A stretch of DNA of 64,000 nucleotides from the NCBI GenBank assembly GCA_003693705.1, contig RBZT01000743.1:1-64000 (forward strand), written 5' to 3'. The DNA is from Polymyxa betae. Its lineage: Eukaryota > Endomyxa > Phytomyxea > Plasmodiophorida > Plasmodiophoridae. The notes below the pieces were generated by a model. That model was not told the origin of the DNA. It saw only the letters and a list, made by a program, of their open reading frames with translations, and searched no databases. Of this stretch, positions 36,115 through 48,618 are shown piece after piece. Within the stretch, counting starts at the first letter, position 1; each line of letters starts with the position of its first letter. The translations under genes were made by a program, and so were the position numbers.

Positions 36115-36564
36115 GTGGCGCGGACTCCTGCTAAGTCGATTTTTCGGTTCAGTCGATTAGGAACGCACTTGACGCGGAGAGGCCTCGCTCCCCACCAACC
36201 AGATTGGGGTCCTCCTCACCCATCTTCGCCATACATGACAGCAATTAAGAACTGGGACTTAGAATCTTCATTGTCTGAACCATTGTCTACAGATCGCATT
36301 CAGGACACATGGTCTGGCTGCGTCAATCAATGCAACATGAGTCGCATGGCTTATAGAGGCACCGTCATCTTGCCGGAGAAAGATGAAGTAGAATACCTGC
36401 ATGATCAGTACTGGGTGCCATTTCACAATTGCCCATTGGCGAATGCAACCCTGGCTACATGCGTTCAGTTACAGGCAAGTGGCAAACCAAGACGAGAAAA
36501 TACAGATCAAGCTGAAAAGAAAGCGTTCCTATACAAGGAAGGACTGTTTAATGTCCACAACTAA
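36115..36564 (+). CDS. hypothetical single-exon protein, possibly mitochondrial
   Basis: This is an uninterrupted frame of 149 codons. Residues 1–40 are rich in Arg, Ser and Pro and nearly free of acidic residues, as in mitochondrial presequences. The body starts at an internal Met (36235), with NWDLESSLSEPL, then GCVNQCNMSRMAYRG, WVPFHNCPLANATLATCVQL and a Lys-rich end. Four or more Cys residues could bind metal or form disulfides. I recognise no family. It starts 70 bp beyond the inverted-repeat island. Confidence 0.45.
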   Translation: MARTPAKSIFRFSRLGTHLTRRGLAPHQPDWGPPHPSSPYMTAIKNWDLESSLSEPLSTDRIQDTWSGCVNQCNMSRMAYRGTVILPEKDEVEYLHDQYWVPFHNCPLANATLATCVQLQASGKPRRENTDQAEKKAFLYKEGLFNVHN

Positions 36565-36978
36565 AGCGGCAGCAATCATAGTGGCAACCCCGGTAATGAA
36601 ATAGTTCTATTGACTACTAATTTAATATAGATATAAGCTATTCTCTAATCGGGATGATCTCGTGGCCTAGCACGACTTAGAACGTTATTGACATCAGTGA
36701 TGTCACGGCTGAGGTCTTTGGCAAGTTCATGACCAAGCCATCTGGGCAATACCATTTTGATAGGCACTTGCCCATCAGCTTCAGAAATGACATCGTCTAA
36801 GTCGAACTTCCAAACCTAACGAAACTCTGTTGGTCATCCTTCTTGAAAACCATATTGCAATTTTTTGGCTGTACTGTACCCTATTGCAATGGAACCATAC
36901 ATCAGGATGTTTGAAATTCCCCTTTAAAGCCAGTTCCTAAATTCTGTAAAATTTTGGTTTGTTCACATTAAAACCCAA
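36565..36978. other. intergenic stretch between convergent genes
   Basis: A 414-bp segment between the ends of two convergent genes. I see no open frame or repeat of note. Confidence 0.35.
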
Positions 36979-38041
36979 TTATACCGAAGTGGTTGCTTGC
37001 CTGGCCAAATCGTTTAAAGCTTGTATGTCTGTAGTGGAAAGTTCAGCGCCAACAATGCATACTGGAACGACGCTATCATGTTCAGTATCATGAGCTCCCA
37101 ACAAAAATTGGGAGAACTGTGAATCTGATGAGTTTCGATATGCTCCTGCAAAAATTGAAGCCATAATTCAATAATTTGATGTTCTGGTTACCAAGAGGGA
37201 CTAATTTTAAGGGTCCTTTGAACACGTTCGAGCGAAGCTTAACCATTTCATAGTTGAAATTATCCATGGTTTTTTTCCTGTGCCTCAGGAAATGACGAAT
37301 CCCCAAAACGGTCAACAATACAACAGTCGCTACTGCGACTCCAGCAGTAATCCACAATATAATTGAAGACTTCAAATGTCGTTTACGATTCATGTAGTCA
37401 TCTTGTTCTGAAGAAGACGCTATGGGATCTGAATCTGGTGTAGCTCCAGGTCGGGAGTTAACGCTTTGGCTGTCAAGACGAACAATGATTCTTGCTAGGA
37501 AGAAATATCCACGAATGACGAAAAAATTGCCAAGCGTTAGAAATGGGGTCAGATCGATTGAATGACCAGAGTTGAATCTTTGCCTTTTGAATGCAGTAAT
37601 AGATCGATCGGCGAGCAGTCCCCAGTCGCGATTTTCAGCTCGATGAAACCAGATGTCGTGATTATGAGTCGGGTAGATGTGGAACAGACGCAAGACGACC
37701 GGCGAGATCTGTCTTGTGAATAACCCAGAAGATCCATCTAAAGCACGAGTTCATTACCGACATTTACCAAAATCATATTATAAATTGCCTGTCATAAATT
37801 CTATAGATGTAATGGATTGATTGTTGGTATTCAACACAAATTCAAAGCAATCAGAATTGTTCGTGTTGTACTGAAGCACATCTCCGACGCCGTTGGGCTC
37901 TTCTAATAAAAGCTCTCCAGTCTTGATCCAGGACAGCTCTAGACTTGTTACTAACCTCGCCGCTGCGACACTAACCGTCAACATGCAGAGAATCGGCATG
38001 CTAGACAAGAAACTTTTCGACGAATGTAAAAAAAACTTCAT
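36979..38041 (-). CDS. type I membrane protein of unknown function
   Basis: The first exon starts with an N-terminal hydrophobic stretch (FLSSMPILCMLTVSVAAARL), a likely signal peptide, followed by LELSWIKTGELLLEEPNGVG. A second exon (from about 37735) gives a lumenal or extracellular region rich in aromatic residues, such as HDIWFHRAENRDWGLLAD. A clear transmembrane helix follows (IILWITAGVAVATVVLLTVL), then a basic stop-transfer segment, RHFLRHRKK. The last exon, joined in phase after an intron ending TTGCAG, gives a cytosolic tail with AYRNSSDSQFSQFLLGAHD and ends at 36979. I know no family; it could be a receptor-like or cargo protein. Another protein with the same plan lies at 51088–52001. 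Confidence 0.6.
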
Positions 38042-38100
38042 GTTTTACTTGCCACGTTTGCCGACGCGGTTTTGAGACGTCAACGAGGTCGGTCAAGATA

Positions 38101-41100
38101 TTATTGCAATGGAACATGAGTGTAGACCAGGCATCCATTAGCAAATTGCTGAGTGGTATGACAATCGTCGGATTGCAATTTCCATCGTGTCGTCAAGAGT
38201 CCTTCCACACCAACGGGTCCTCGCGCGTGAATACGTCCAGTAGAAATCCCAACCTCAGCCCCGAGGCCGAATCGATAACCGTCTGCGAATCTGGTGGAGG
38301 CATTATGAAAAATGCAAGCACTGTCAACCTAGCGGGAATAAGATTAGTCGAAAAAACATACAAAACCAATGCCCTGACTTGGTTGAGGAAAATCTCTGCA
38401 GTTTCAACATTATCGGAGACAATAGCTTCGGTATGCCCACTGCCAAACTCATGGATATGGTCGATAGCGGCTTGAACATTAGGAACAAGCTCAAGGGTTA
38501 GGCTGAGATCCGAATACTCTATAGACATCGAAACAGCAGGAGTCAAATGAAGGGCACGAACAGCACGTGGTCCTCCAAATACTTTGATAGAAGCTTCCGT
38601 CAAAAGATTTAGAATGATCTGAAAAACATTTTAAGTAACGAAACAATCAAGTCTAGGTATATACGTTGATGTTTCCATTGTTGACATGAGAATCGTGAAT
38701 CAGAATAGTCTCAACGGCATTGCAGGCAGCAGGGTAGGTAGATTTCGAGTCAATCAGCAGAGCTTTAGCTTTTTCCAGATCCGCATCGCAATCGATGTAC
38801 ATATGGCAAATACCGTCCGCGTGGCCTAGTACAGGGATTCTTGTGTTCGATTTCATGAAATTTACTAATTCTGACGACCTAAACTGAATTTGAACATCAA
38901 GCAGAAAGAGTAAATAAAAGCTTTAAACATACCCGCGTGGGATGACCAGATCAATGCAGTCGTCTAGCGATAACAATTCGCGAATATCTTCGCGCGATTC
39001 AACAAGCTGGAGTATGTCTCTAACAAAAATTAAATAAATACAAATACAAGGGCCTGCATACAAGCTCATTTCACCTTGAAACAACACCATTACTGGCAGA
39101 GTAGATAGCGTCAACAATAACAGAATGCAAAATTCGATTTGAATATTTTGCTTCTTTTCCGCCTTTCAGCAAGAGACCATTACAGCTTTGCAACGCTAAA
39201 GAAAAAAATATGATTAGAGCATGAGCTAACAAGCTAACGAGAGAAACTATGACAAACCTAGAGAAGCGATTTGTGGCAGCGCATCTGGACGTGATTCGAA
39301 AACGACCAAAAGCACCCCAATTGGTGACAATTCTTGCCGTAGAATCAATCCTGGAGAAAGCTCAGTCTTTCTCAGTACCCGAGAAAGAGGATCGGGCTGT
39401 GCTGCCAATTGTTCAATTCCTTCGGAAAGCTGTTTTATTTTGGCTTCGGTCAAAACCAACCTGCGAAAAATTCTAAGTGTTAATCCACAACGTAAGCGAA
39501 ATGAAAAGCGACCACAATACCTGTCTTTCATTGATTTGGAGAGGTTTGTTAATTTCATGGAAAGAGTCACATCCTTTTCATTTTCTTGCAAAATTTTATC
39601 ACTATTTTTCAAAAGAGCGACGCTAACCGCTTTCAATATTTCAATGCGTTGAGCGCTGCAGCCATTCTGTCAGTATAAGGAGAAGCGAAGTAAGAAATGC
39701 GATACCTGGTTAGAGAATGTAGCATGCGAGCGGCTTCGCGAGCTAATTGCGCCTGATCCCGAACAGAAATATTACCTTCTTCAATGGTCTTCAAAGAGAA
39801 TAAAGTGCCCACTGTCACGCCATTGCAGATATCTATTATTGAATTCGGCAGATGACCTTCACAAAAACAGTCAAGAAGTTATCAATTTGGCGAGCCAAAC
39901 TGACCCGAAGCAATGACTACAGCACCAACTCCTCGGTTAACCGCATCCATTGCAGCATCGATTTTCGCCTACCGGAACATTCGGAACAGATAAACAAACA
40001 GCAAAGGAGTGACAAACCTGCATACCGCCACGTCCAAGTCGTGATTTTTCGCCAATAGTAACGCTGGCATTGGGGCGGTAAACATGCATAACTCGTGGCT
40101 TTACGCCTTTCTTTAACGTGTTTGGTGGAGCATAATATAGTCCTTCCTATAGGCATCATAGCATTAACAACAGAGCATCACGCGATAAAATAAAATCAAT
40201 GAGAGTCAGCGTACAATCCATATCAGAAAACAGCCGATTTACCACATCAGTTAAAAGGATTTGTAATTGTACGCCCAAGACGGCAGATACCAGAGAGGCA
40301 AGCGAATCATTGTCCCAGAAAATGTGGCCGTCGTCATCAGTGAGAGGAACTTCTCGACTGCTCATAACATCATTCTCATTAAGAATCGGAATGATACCCA
40401 GCGACAGCAACGTCCGCATTGTCGATGCGAACTAGCAAACAGAGCCTTAGACGTATCGTCTTGCAACGGTCGCGGATCCTACCTGATTGCGCTTCTGAGG
40501 TGAATTAAAATTAGAATCCATAACAAGAATCTGAGCACATTTGATATCATGGATGCCAAAAAGAGTCTCATATAACGACATTAGCCGAGATTGACCAGCA
40601 GCAGCACAAGCCTAATCGAGATTATCTGTAACAGCCACAATCATCGGAAAAAGCACCACCTTCGGGTCCCAATCCTGACTCTTCAGGTTCGACTCCAGCT
40701 TGTCCATAGAGTTCTTGAGCGTGCTCTGCAGTATGGACTGCTTGTTGAGCTTACGTCGGCCAACGCCGACAGCGCCCGACGTGACCAAGATAATCTTCTT
40801 GTTTTTCTCATGAAGACGCCCGATCTGATACCAATAAGACAGAAAGATAATGACCAACGGACATCCCAACCTGTTCAACTAGGTTACCAATACGCCCCAG
40901 TGCCAAATGACCCTTCTCAGTCGTCACTAGACATGGATAACGTTACCACAAATGATTCAGGCCTCCTCATGTATCATTTACCGACACCAGTCCCAACTTT
41001 AACCAGAATGAGGTCACATTCTGGAAACTGGTCGCGACGCAAGCCTTTCGGCTGGGGGGCGCTGCTGGTACCCTCGGGCCCCAGTGCCGAAAACGATGAC

Positions 41101-41102
41101 AT
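38101..41102 (-). CDS. P5CS: delta-1-pyrroline-5-carboxylate synthase (bifunctional)
   Basis: This enzyme joins glutamate 5-kinase and gamma-glutamyl phosphate reductase, the first two steps of proline synthesis. The N-terminal kinase exons read [26 protein letters not shown] and [19 protein letters not shown]. An [13 protein letters not shown] segment, the [10 protein letters not shown] region and later [13 protein letters not shown]-type segments follow. The reductase half shows [49 protein letters not shown] and [17 protein letters not shown] with the catalytic Cys. [20 protein letters not shown] and the C-terminal block [34 protein letters not shown] complete it. It is animal/plant P5CS-like in length. 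About twelve introns interrupt it. Its stop is only 59 bp from the start of the membrane-protein gene on the same strand. Confidence 0.93.
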
Positions 41103-41555
41103 GACGAAAATCCGAATGAGGGTAGGCCTTCTTTGTATGATTGATGCGCCACGTCAAACTTGTGGTGCAGCCGTCCTGGTACATGCATAACTACCGAATT
41201 CGTCTCCATCTGGATGCGCGTATCCTATGTTTCTATCCAAAGTTTTCATATTTTCTGATTTCAGTTGGAAACTTTTTTTGCAAATTTTATTTGCATATTT
41301 TGATGAAAGTAAATCATGAGAACCCGCTGAAAGTTCAGTTAATTTCGCTGTGTCTTCAGTTTACGTATCAGAAATATCCCTGAACGCCATGTTTGCAAAT
41401 TGAGCACTACATGAAGATCGCTGAATTGACCAATCTTGGCCTCGGAGCTATAGATGCGTGGGACCTCGATGATCTTTCAGTTCGGTCAAGTGCTTGGCCA
41501 ACCACGCTCCTCAGCCATGCAATAATTCCCAGCATTGATTTGGCCGAATCACTTG
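41103..41555. other. divergent promoter region of P5CS and ATG14-like gene
   Basis: This 453-bp stretch separates two divergent starts. It contains a 56-codon open frame from an ATG at 41411, discussed under findings, which overlaps the start of the ATG14-like gene in another frame. No other feature is visible. Confidence 0.4.
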
Positions 41556-42838
41556 ATGTCTGCTGGTGATACTGGGCGCCATCGCCGATGCGATAACTGT
41601 CAATTGCAGCGCGAATCGTTTGTCTGCCCTGGGTGCTTACAGGAGACGGTGCGGGAAAATCGTTCAAATGTTCTAGCTGCTTTTGAGCGCGCTGCTTTGT
41701 GTCTGGAAGCAGTCACTCCAGTGCTTTACTCCAAACAAAACCATGTCGCTAGGAAAACACCCAAACGCAGAGTTTTGGATCTGGATATCCTCACGTTTCT
41801 TGAACAGCAGCTGAGATTTGAAGTCGCAAAGCGTATGCAAATACTCTTTTTTTCGAAATTTTACTCTCGTTGTGGCTGCTTGTTAATTTATTACGAAATT
41901 ACGAGCATTTTTAATTGATTGTTTTCTAGTTGAATTTAAAACGGAAGAACTTTGTCTGCTGAGAACATCACAGAATCAGCGTCTGCAAGAATGCCAAGGG
42001 CCCTTGCTGAAAGCATTGAGTCTAGTACCCTCGACAGAAAAAATTGAACAAAGCTATCAGAACCAGCGAATAGCCATTGCCCAGTACGCTTCTCAATGGT
42101 ATCGAGATTTTTATTCAACAATTTGTGATCTAGTCGCGAGTTAGAGCTGCGAATCGAGCGCCGTCGGGCAATTGAGATATTGCTCGAGCAATGCTACAAG
42201 ATTCGTCGTGTTTCTGCGAGATCGTGCTCGATTGTAAACTGTGTTCTGCCAGACGATTGCTCCGACTTGCATGCGTTGGTTCACAGCGTTCAAGTCGACA
42301 CCGCTCAATCTATTGTTGCTGCACTTGGTTATGTTGTCCAAGTCATTGACATGATAGCAGGTAGATTTCATTTGTGGCAGGGTTTACCTTCTTTATGATG
42401 CCATTGCTTGCTTCAAGGCTTTTTCTGACAGCTATCCAGGTTATATGCAAGTGACGCTTCCCTATCCTCTGACTTTTCTTGGTGCTGAATCGTACGTCAC
42501 ATGCGAATTCGGTGGCCGCCGTTCAATGTTTGTTAAAGCGTTTTAGCATCGATAGAGACTAATTGCATCACAGTTATGCACTGTCTTTGTCGTCTCCAAA
42601 CGCTGTTTTTCAAGTCGGTTTAGAATATTTGGAGAAGGATTTGATGGTTTTATGTCGGGAATGTGGTTTATCGCTTTTGATGGTTCCGAAATGCTCTTTC
42701 TTGCCCAACCTTCTGATGCTATTGGAGGCTGTCAAGCTTGCCCCTGCGAGATCGGCGCCATTACCGGCTCCTCCTTCCCCTGTTATGGTGCCTGAGGATG
42801 ATCGCGAACATCATCGTGATTTCGTTGTCATTGAATAG
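41556..42838 (+). CDS. ATG14: ATG14/UVRAG-like subunit of the class III PI3-kinase complex
   Basis: The start gives an N-terminal Cys motif, CDNCQLQRESFVCPGCLQE (C-x2-C…C-x2-C), as found in ATG14. A long helical or coiled-coil region follows, spread over several exons (LTFLEQQLRFEVAKRMQ, LLRTSQNQRLQECQG, IERRRAIEILLEQCYKIRRV). The C-terminal part contains ALGYVVQVIDMIAG, matching the conserved LGY…L–M helix of the UVRAG/ATG14 family. Exons with YMQVTLPYPLTFLGAES and FQVGLEYLEKDLMVLCRECG follow, and the C-terminus is Pro-rich and acidic. Family members direct Vps34 to autophagosome initiation sites or endosomes. The N-terminal cysteines favour ATG14 over UVRAG, but this is inference. It is convergent with NIT2 across 100 bp. 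Confidence 0.72.
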
Positions 42839-42938
42839 GTCCTTTGATCTAAGCCGTTATTGTGATATAGATACTTTGTAGGAATGTGGCGAAATGCACT
42901 TTTGAGAGTATGTCATCAGAATCCGTCAAACTCTGATC

Positions 42939-44043
42939 TCAAAATTTATATAGATCTGGGCGTTTCTGTTTCGTGATCGGTATTTGCTGACGAATACTGG
43001 CGATAGCATTTAGATCAATGTCTTTTATGAGCAAATCGGGCTCGTGACCGGTTGTGATATGTACATCTCCCCAAGGACCGCAGAGAGTACTATGTCCCCA
43101 AGCTTGATAACCGGACGATTTATTTCGTGCTGGTGCCACAGCCGCTACATATACCTGATTATCAAGAGCTCGTGATCGTATCAGCTGTTAGAAAAGCATG
43201 TTTAATTACCGGGTGTTATGACAATAGCGCTTACCAGTTCCCAGTGTGCAGATCCTGTCGTCATGTTGAAAGCTGCTGGAAAAACCAGCAACGAGCAATC
43301 GTTGGCTGTCAAGGTAGCGCTAAACTCTGGAAATCGCAGGTCATAGCAAATACCTATTGGTTTAATTAAATGCATCTATTCAATGCTCAGAAAACAATGA
43401 TTTGTACCAAGGCCGACCCGGCAAGCAGCATCTTCAGATTTGAAATCAAAGGCGGCCATTTCAGAACCAGCGCTCAGAGTATCGCTTTCCCTAAATGTGA
43501 TTCGTCCAGGGATATCAACGTCAAAGAGATGCATCTGTGCGTTCAGGTAATGGGTAGGCCGGTAAGCAATATCACAAAGCGCTCGGCATTACTTTTCGAT
43601 ATTTTGCAACCATGACCCCTTGAGAATTGAAAACTGCACATGTATTGTACAATTTCGAATTCTCTCTTTCTGGAACCGAGCCTCCAATGATCCAAACGCG
43701 GTTCCGCCGCGCTGCTTCTTTCAACATGCTCATCGACGTAGCTTTTCTTGCAATCAGCGATAGCTTGGAGCCACGTTAAAGCTTTACAAGTTTTTTCAAC
43801 CGCTTCTCCAAGGGAGGGGACAATCTCGGCATTCGCCCGAAATGACTCGTTCCCATAAGGACAATTGAAGCATTCAGGCAGAACCACGAGGCGGGCACCA
43901 GCCTGGGCTGCCTGTCCGATAGCTGCCTCTGCCTGAGCCAGATTTGTTGCCACATTATTGGTGACTTGAGTTTGACATAACGCAATGCGAATCAGCCCTG
44001 ATTTTAGCTTTAGCATCCTGAAATAATTTCTGAAGTTATCCAA
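42939..44043 (-). CDS. NIT2: omega-amidase / nitrilase-family hydrolase
   Basis: The enzyme hydrolyses alpha-ketoglutaramate and related omega-amides to 2-oxo acids in the cytosol and mitochondria. The start is either 44043 or a second Met giving [18 protein letters not shown]. Conserved blocks are [15 protein letters not shown] with the catalytic Glu, [17 protein letters not shown] with the catalytic Lys (split by an intron), and [10 protein letters not shown] with the nucleophilic Cys. The NIT2-specific end follows: [16 protein letters not shown] and [20 protein letters not shown]. All three catalytic residues of the Glu-Lys-Cys triad are present and length is normal. About five introns interrupt it. 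Confidence 0.9.
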
Positions 44044-44584
44044 CGCAATTTCAGATAATTTGTCGAAAGAGTTTGATATTACCTTCAGCTCGTAATTTTT
44101 AATACTTCTACATTATTGATGCTCTCGTTTCCATCAGAACGATTGTTCAGATTAAAGAACTCTGTTGTGTATCATCAGTTATTGGTAAGTTTTATTTAGG
44201 TCCGCCCATCAGGAAAATCCAAACAAACGATTCGTTTCAACTGACGATAGGCGGCTGAGATGACATTGCTTTGTAGTTCGATTCGATTCGATAAGCAGCA
44301 AGTTTTGAAAGGGTATTGTTTAAAGCATATATGAAGCTCGGAGCCTTGAAAACCGCGTTCTTATGTGTCGATAAAAAAACCATTCAATACCGTTGCTGAT
44401 GTTAGTCGTTCAGAATCCATGTTCTGCTCCACAGCTTACCATGAATATCCTGTGTCAGCGATTTGCTTGGAGATCCAAAGGGATTCCACATTGCCTTTGG
44501 AACTCCGGTTGTATGAAGATAGTGAGGACTTAAGGGCGCAGCCTCTTAGTACAAAGTTCATTCTTTGCCGCTTTCGTGACAATA
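44044..44584. other. divergent promoter region of NIT2 and NDUFS7
   Basis: A 541-bp stretch between two divergent genes for mitochondrial or metabolic enzymes. A 107-codon frame at 44365–44688 (+) overlaps the first NDUFS7 exon in another frame and is taken as a shadow. No repeat is visible. Confidence 0.4.
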
Positions 44585-45645
<1,061 letters not shown>

Positions 45646-46365
45646 AGACAACCTCGGTTTTGTGTCAACCCTAATATATATCAACTGGCCCTGCTGATCG
45701 CATTTCAAAACATCAAATTCCCCTTTTCGTTCAAGCTGCACTTCGCTTTGCGCATTTGCACATATGAACCATCCGAATGAAAATCACATCCAAATGAAAA
45801 TCACTTCGATCTTCAGTATAACTAGATGGACTGCTGCGTTTTGGTTATCTTTGAAACTGGATGAGGCCATATCCCAGTTTGTTCTGGATAGCTAAAAATA
45901 TAGAAATCAATTAGGCTTTCGTTAACTTGAATGCAGCCGGTAAAAGCGATTAAGTAGAAGACAATGACGCTGCTTTCATAGTTTTTCACGTTTACAAAAA
46001 CTATCACAGATTTTTTTATCGGTAGACTTCTACAAAACGAAAGCAGCGACATGCAAAAAATCTCGCCAATTTCCTATTTGAAAACCGGTCAGAGATAGAT
46101 AACTTTATGCATAACTTATGGTTTAGGTATATCTTGTCTTTGTTTCAATAATTCAAGTAAACAAGCGTTGTCTACAATAATAAACAACTGCATAGAATTT
46201 GCAGCATAAGTTGGGGCGTGCCCCAAAGCACTGCACAAGCACATCGATTATTAAAAATGAAATTTGAACAATCCGAGTAGTTACCATTGTCAGCTCGTTG
46301 TTTGATTTGGTGCCTCCTTTGGATTGGAGCTGTTTTTATCAGTAGGATTGCCCGAATCGCTACCG
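45646..46365. other. intergenic stretch between convergent genes
   Basis: A 720-bp AT-rich segment between two convergent genes. Frames are short and none has a recognisable domain or convincing splice partner. No RNA gene is visible. Confidence 0.35.
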
Positions 46366-46935
46366 TTATGGCCACGAATCCCACTCATAGTAGAACGCCA
46401 TCTCTCCAGAGACGACATCAAACTTTGAGATCTGGATATGCGCTCTCCCATCTTCAAGCAAGGCTTTGGCGCTTTCCCATAAAGTGCTAAATCAAGCTTC
46501 AAACATTTTGCTCGAGGCCGATCGATTGGAATCGGCGACCTGATATTAAACCTAATACCTGATAAACATGTTTGTTAATGAATAGAGAAACCTGCACCTG
46601 CTAGGTTCTTGTCTGCGATCCAGCAGAAAGCCGATCAACTCAGCCAAACACATTGGCACCTGGAAAGGCGATTCCATCAGCCACATCCAACCAGGCGTTA
46701 GGCAGCGATGTCGGAGGTCACCCGCTGTCTGTATGCCATTATTGAAAAGGACACGAATTGATCTGTCAATCTCGTCCCTAACCTAAAACCAAATGAACAT
46801 CTTCGTAGCATTGTATATAAAACTCACATGATTGTCTGACTTCGGCAGGCAAGCCAGCTTTAGCACCTGCGCCATGATATTCTCGATGTCGGTGTTATCA
46901 TTAACAAGCATTGCGCCGTGCATCTCGCAATGCAT
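46366..46935 (-). CDS. hypothetical protein, at least three exons
   Basis: Three minus-strand exons join in phase. The first (MHCEMHGAMLVNDNTDIENI, then QVLKLACLPKSDNH) splices to VRDEIDRSIRVLFNNGIQTA, GDLRHRCLTPGWMWLMESPF and LAELIGFLLDRRQ. The last reads TLWESAKALLEDGRAHIQIS, then DVVSGEMAFYYEWDSWP before TAA at 46366–46368. The final exon in another frame is also open for 70 codons, so its frame is judged only by the splice phase. A further open minus-strand segment (46901–47084: SQSVKGLTDRPVKDRTNKQD…) behind a TTTTAG acceptor may be an upstream exon that I could not connect. No family recognised. Confidence 0.4.
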
Positions 46936-47566
46936 TATGAAAACGCTTCTCGCAGTTCAGATTCAAAGGCGCGGGCGTCAAGGCTGACTGGGAGTCCTTG
47001 GCTTGTCGGTCCGACTCTGAGGCAGAATCCTGCTTGTTGGTTCGATCTTTAACTGGCCGATCGGTCAGGCCTTTAACGCTCTGGCTAAAAGATAGCGCTT
47101 ATGAAAGTGCTTGGGTGGTACTCCCACCCAGACTGAGCAAAAGTACTGCAGGATGAGTTCAAGCTTCTACTTTGTCTACTGATCGCTTGATTCTTTGCAT
47201 TTCATTCAAACAGTAGAAGAGGTGATCATTAAGCTTTAATGATTTTCTGAATTTGAAATCATTTCAATGCAGAGAAAATCGAAAACATTGTCACGTCATT
47301 CCATAGAATGAAGCTCGTCATCACGATCATTACTTTATCATTTTATTCTGGCTTCAACTTAGAAGGATGCTGGTTTGTCTGACGATTCATGAGTGCTTCA
47401 TGCTGAAAATCACAATTGTGAAAGACAGGCGGCGCAGCCTGATTCTACTCAGTCATTGCTGCCTGAAGAGAGATCTAACCCTGACCTAACCTCAGACAGA
47501 TCATTGAACCTTAAGCCTTGAAGGAATCACGTTGACTATTGCTGTTGAGACAATTTCAACAGTTTG
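46936..47566. other. region upstream of two divergent hypothetical genes
   Basis: The part at 46936–47084 contains a polar open frame (minus strand) that may be an upstream exon of the gene at 46366–46935. The rest shows no feature and should hold the promoters of the two divergent genes. Confidence 0.35.
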
Positions 47567-48447
47567 ATGATCGAAATCCGGCTGTATCATGGTCTTATTA
47601 TTGTCCTGTTGGCCTTAGCCAGTACCGTGTATGCGGATAAGTTTTGGACGAGACTCCAGCGCGAACTGTCTGCCAAGGTATAGAGATATGGTTTTTTATC
47701 CCAATTATAATTCGCGACGGTAGGAGGACGAGAAAGAAAGGGACGATGATCCCGAATTGCACGACGAAGATTATGCTGCTTGGTTGGAGAATGAAATAGA
47801 CGAACAGATCACTTTACTCGAATCTATCATGGGAGTCTCTGAATCGCTCTCAGTCGCGGATGCAGCACTTGGCAACCTTGATGAGGATTTTCTCGACGAG
47901 ATCTTGAAAGCGAAGCTCAAACGCGAACTAACCGAATATTCTGAGACAGACGAGCAGGTTCCGAGGAATCCGGCGAAGCAAGCCACCTTCAGTGAAAAGA
48001 AAGGTGCTAAACAGAAAGAGGATGATTTGGAGCAACTTCTGGAGATGGCTGTAACCATGCTTGGCTCGATGGCATCCGAATCCGACAAGGCGACCTCCGA
48101 TGATAGCAGAGCTTCAAAGAAAGAAGCCAGGAAGCCGGCACGTTCCTATTTAGATGACAGGGCTTGTGCCACAAAATGTTCAGGCAATTTTCAAAGGTGG
48201 ATTGTCTACGAGAACGGCGGTTTTTGTAAACCAACTGATGACGGAGGTAATCGATTGTCATGAAACAGCCTCGTCTAACGTTAGTTTAGAGTGTAAAGGG
48301 ATGTGGTATCAACATCGCGAACCTGCTGATTGTATCGAGGTCTGCCTATACGCCCCTTCTTCACAAGAAAAGAAACTTTCTATTCGTCTGGCAGCAAGTC
48401 AGCCATTATCCGTTGATCATTACAATGAAACGTCGCCGTCATCGTGA
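47567..48447 (+). CDS. acidic secretory-pathway protein of unknown function
   Basis: The first exon encodes a good signal peptide (IRLYHGLIIVLLALASTVYA, cleavage likely after VYA), then DKFWTRLQRELSAK. The second exon is strongly acidic and helical: EDEKERDDDPELHDEDYAAW, then LLESIMGVSESLSVADAALG, EDFLDEILKAKLKREL and EDDLEQLLEMAVTMLGS. A 31-nt intron restores the frame into GLSTRTAVFVNQLMTEVIDC, followed by VSLECKGMWYQHREPADCIE and a polar end. Two or more Cys pairs in the last part suggest a small disulfide domain in the lumen. No transmembrane helix beyond the signal is seen. I know no family. Confidence 0.55.
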
Positions 48448-48618
48448 CCGTCAACCCCCAGGACGGTGTTTAATCTCAATCAATGTTAGCAGAGCATGGA
48501 ATATGCTTGCTTAAACTTTAAACAATATAAATTCGAGACCGATTTTAATGCAGGTTGCCGTGTTTGTCGTCGTCGCGGTGTTCCGGACTTGTAGATTCAC
48601 AGCTGCACCATCATTGTC

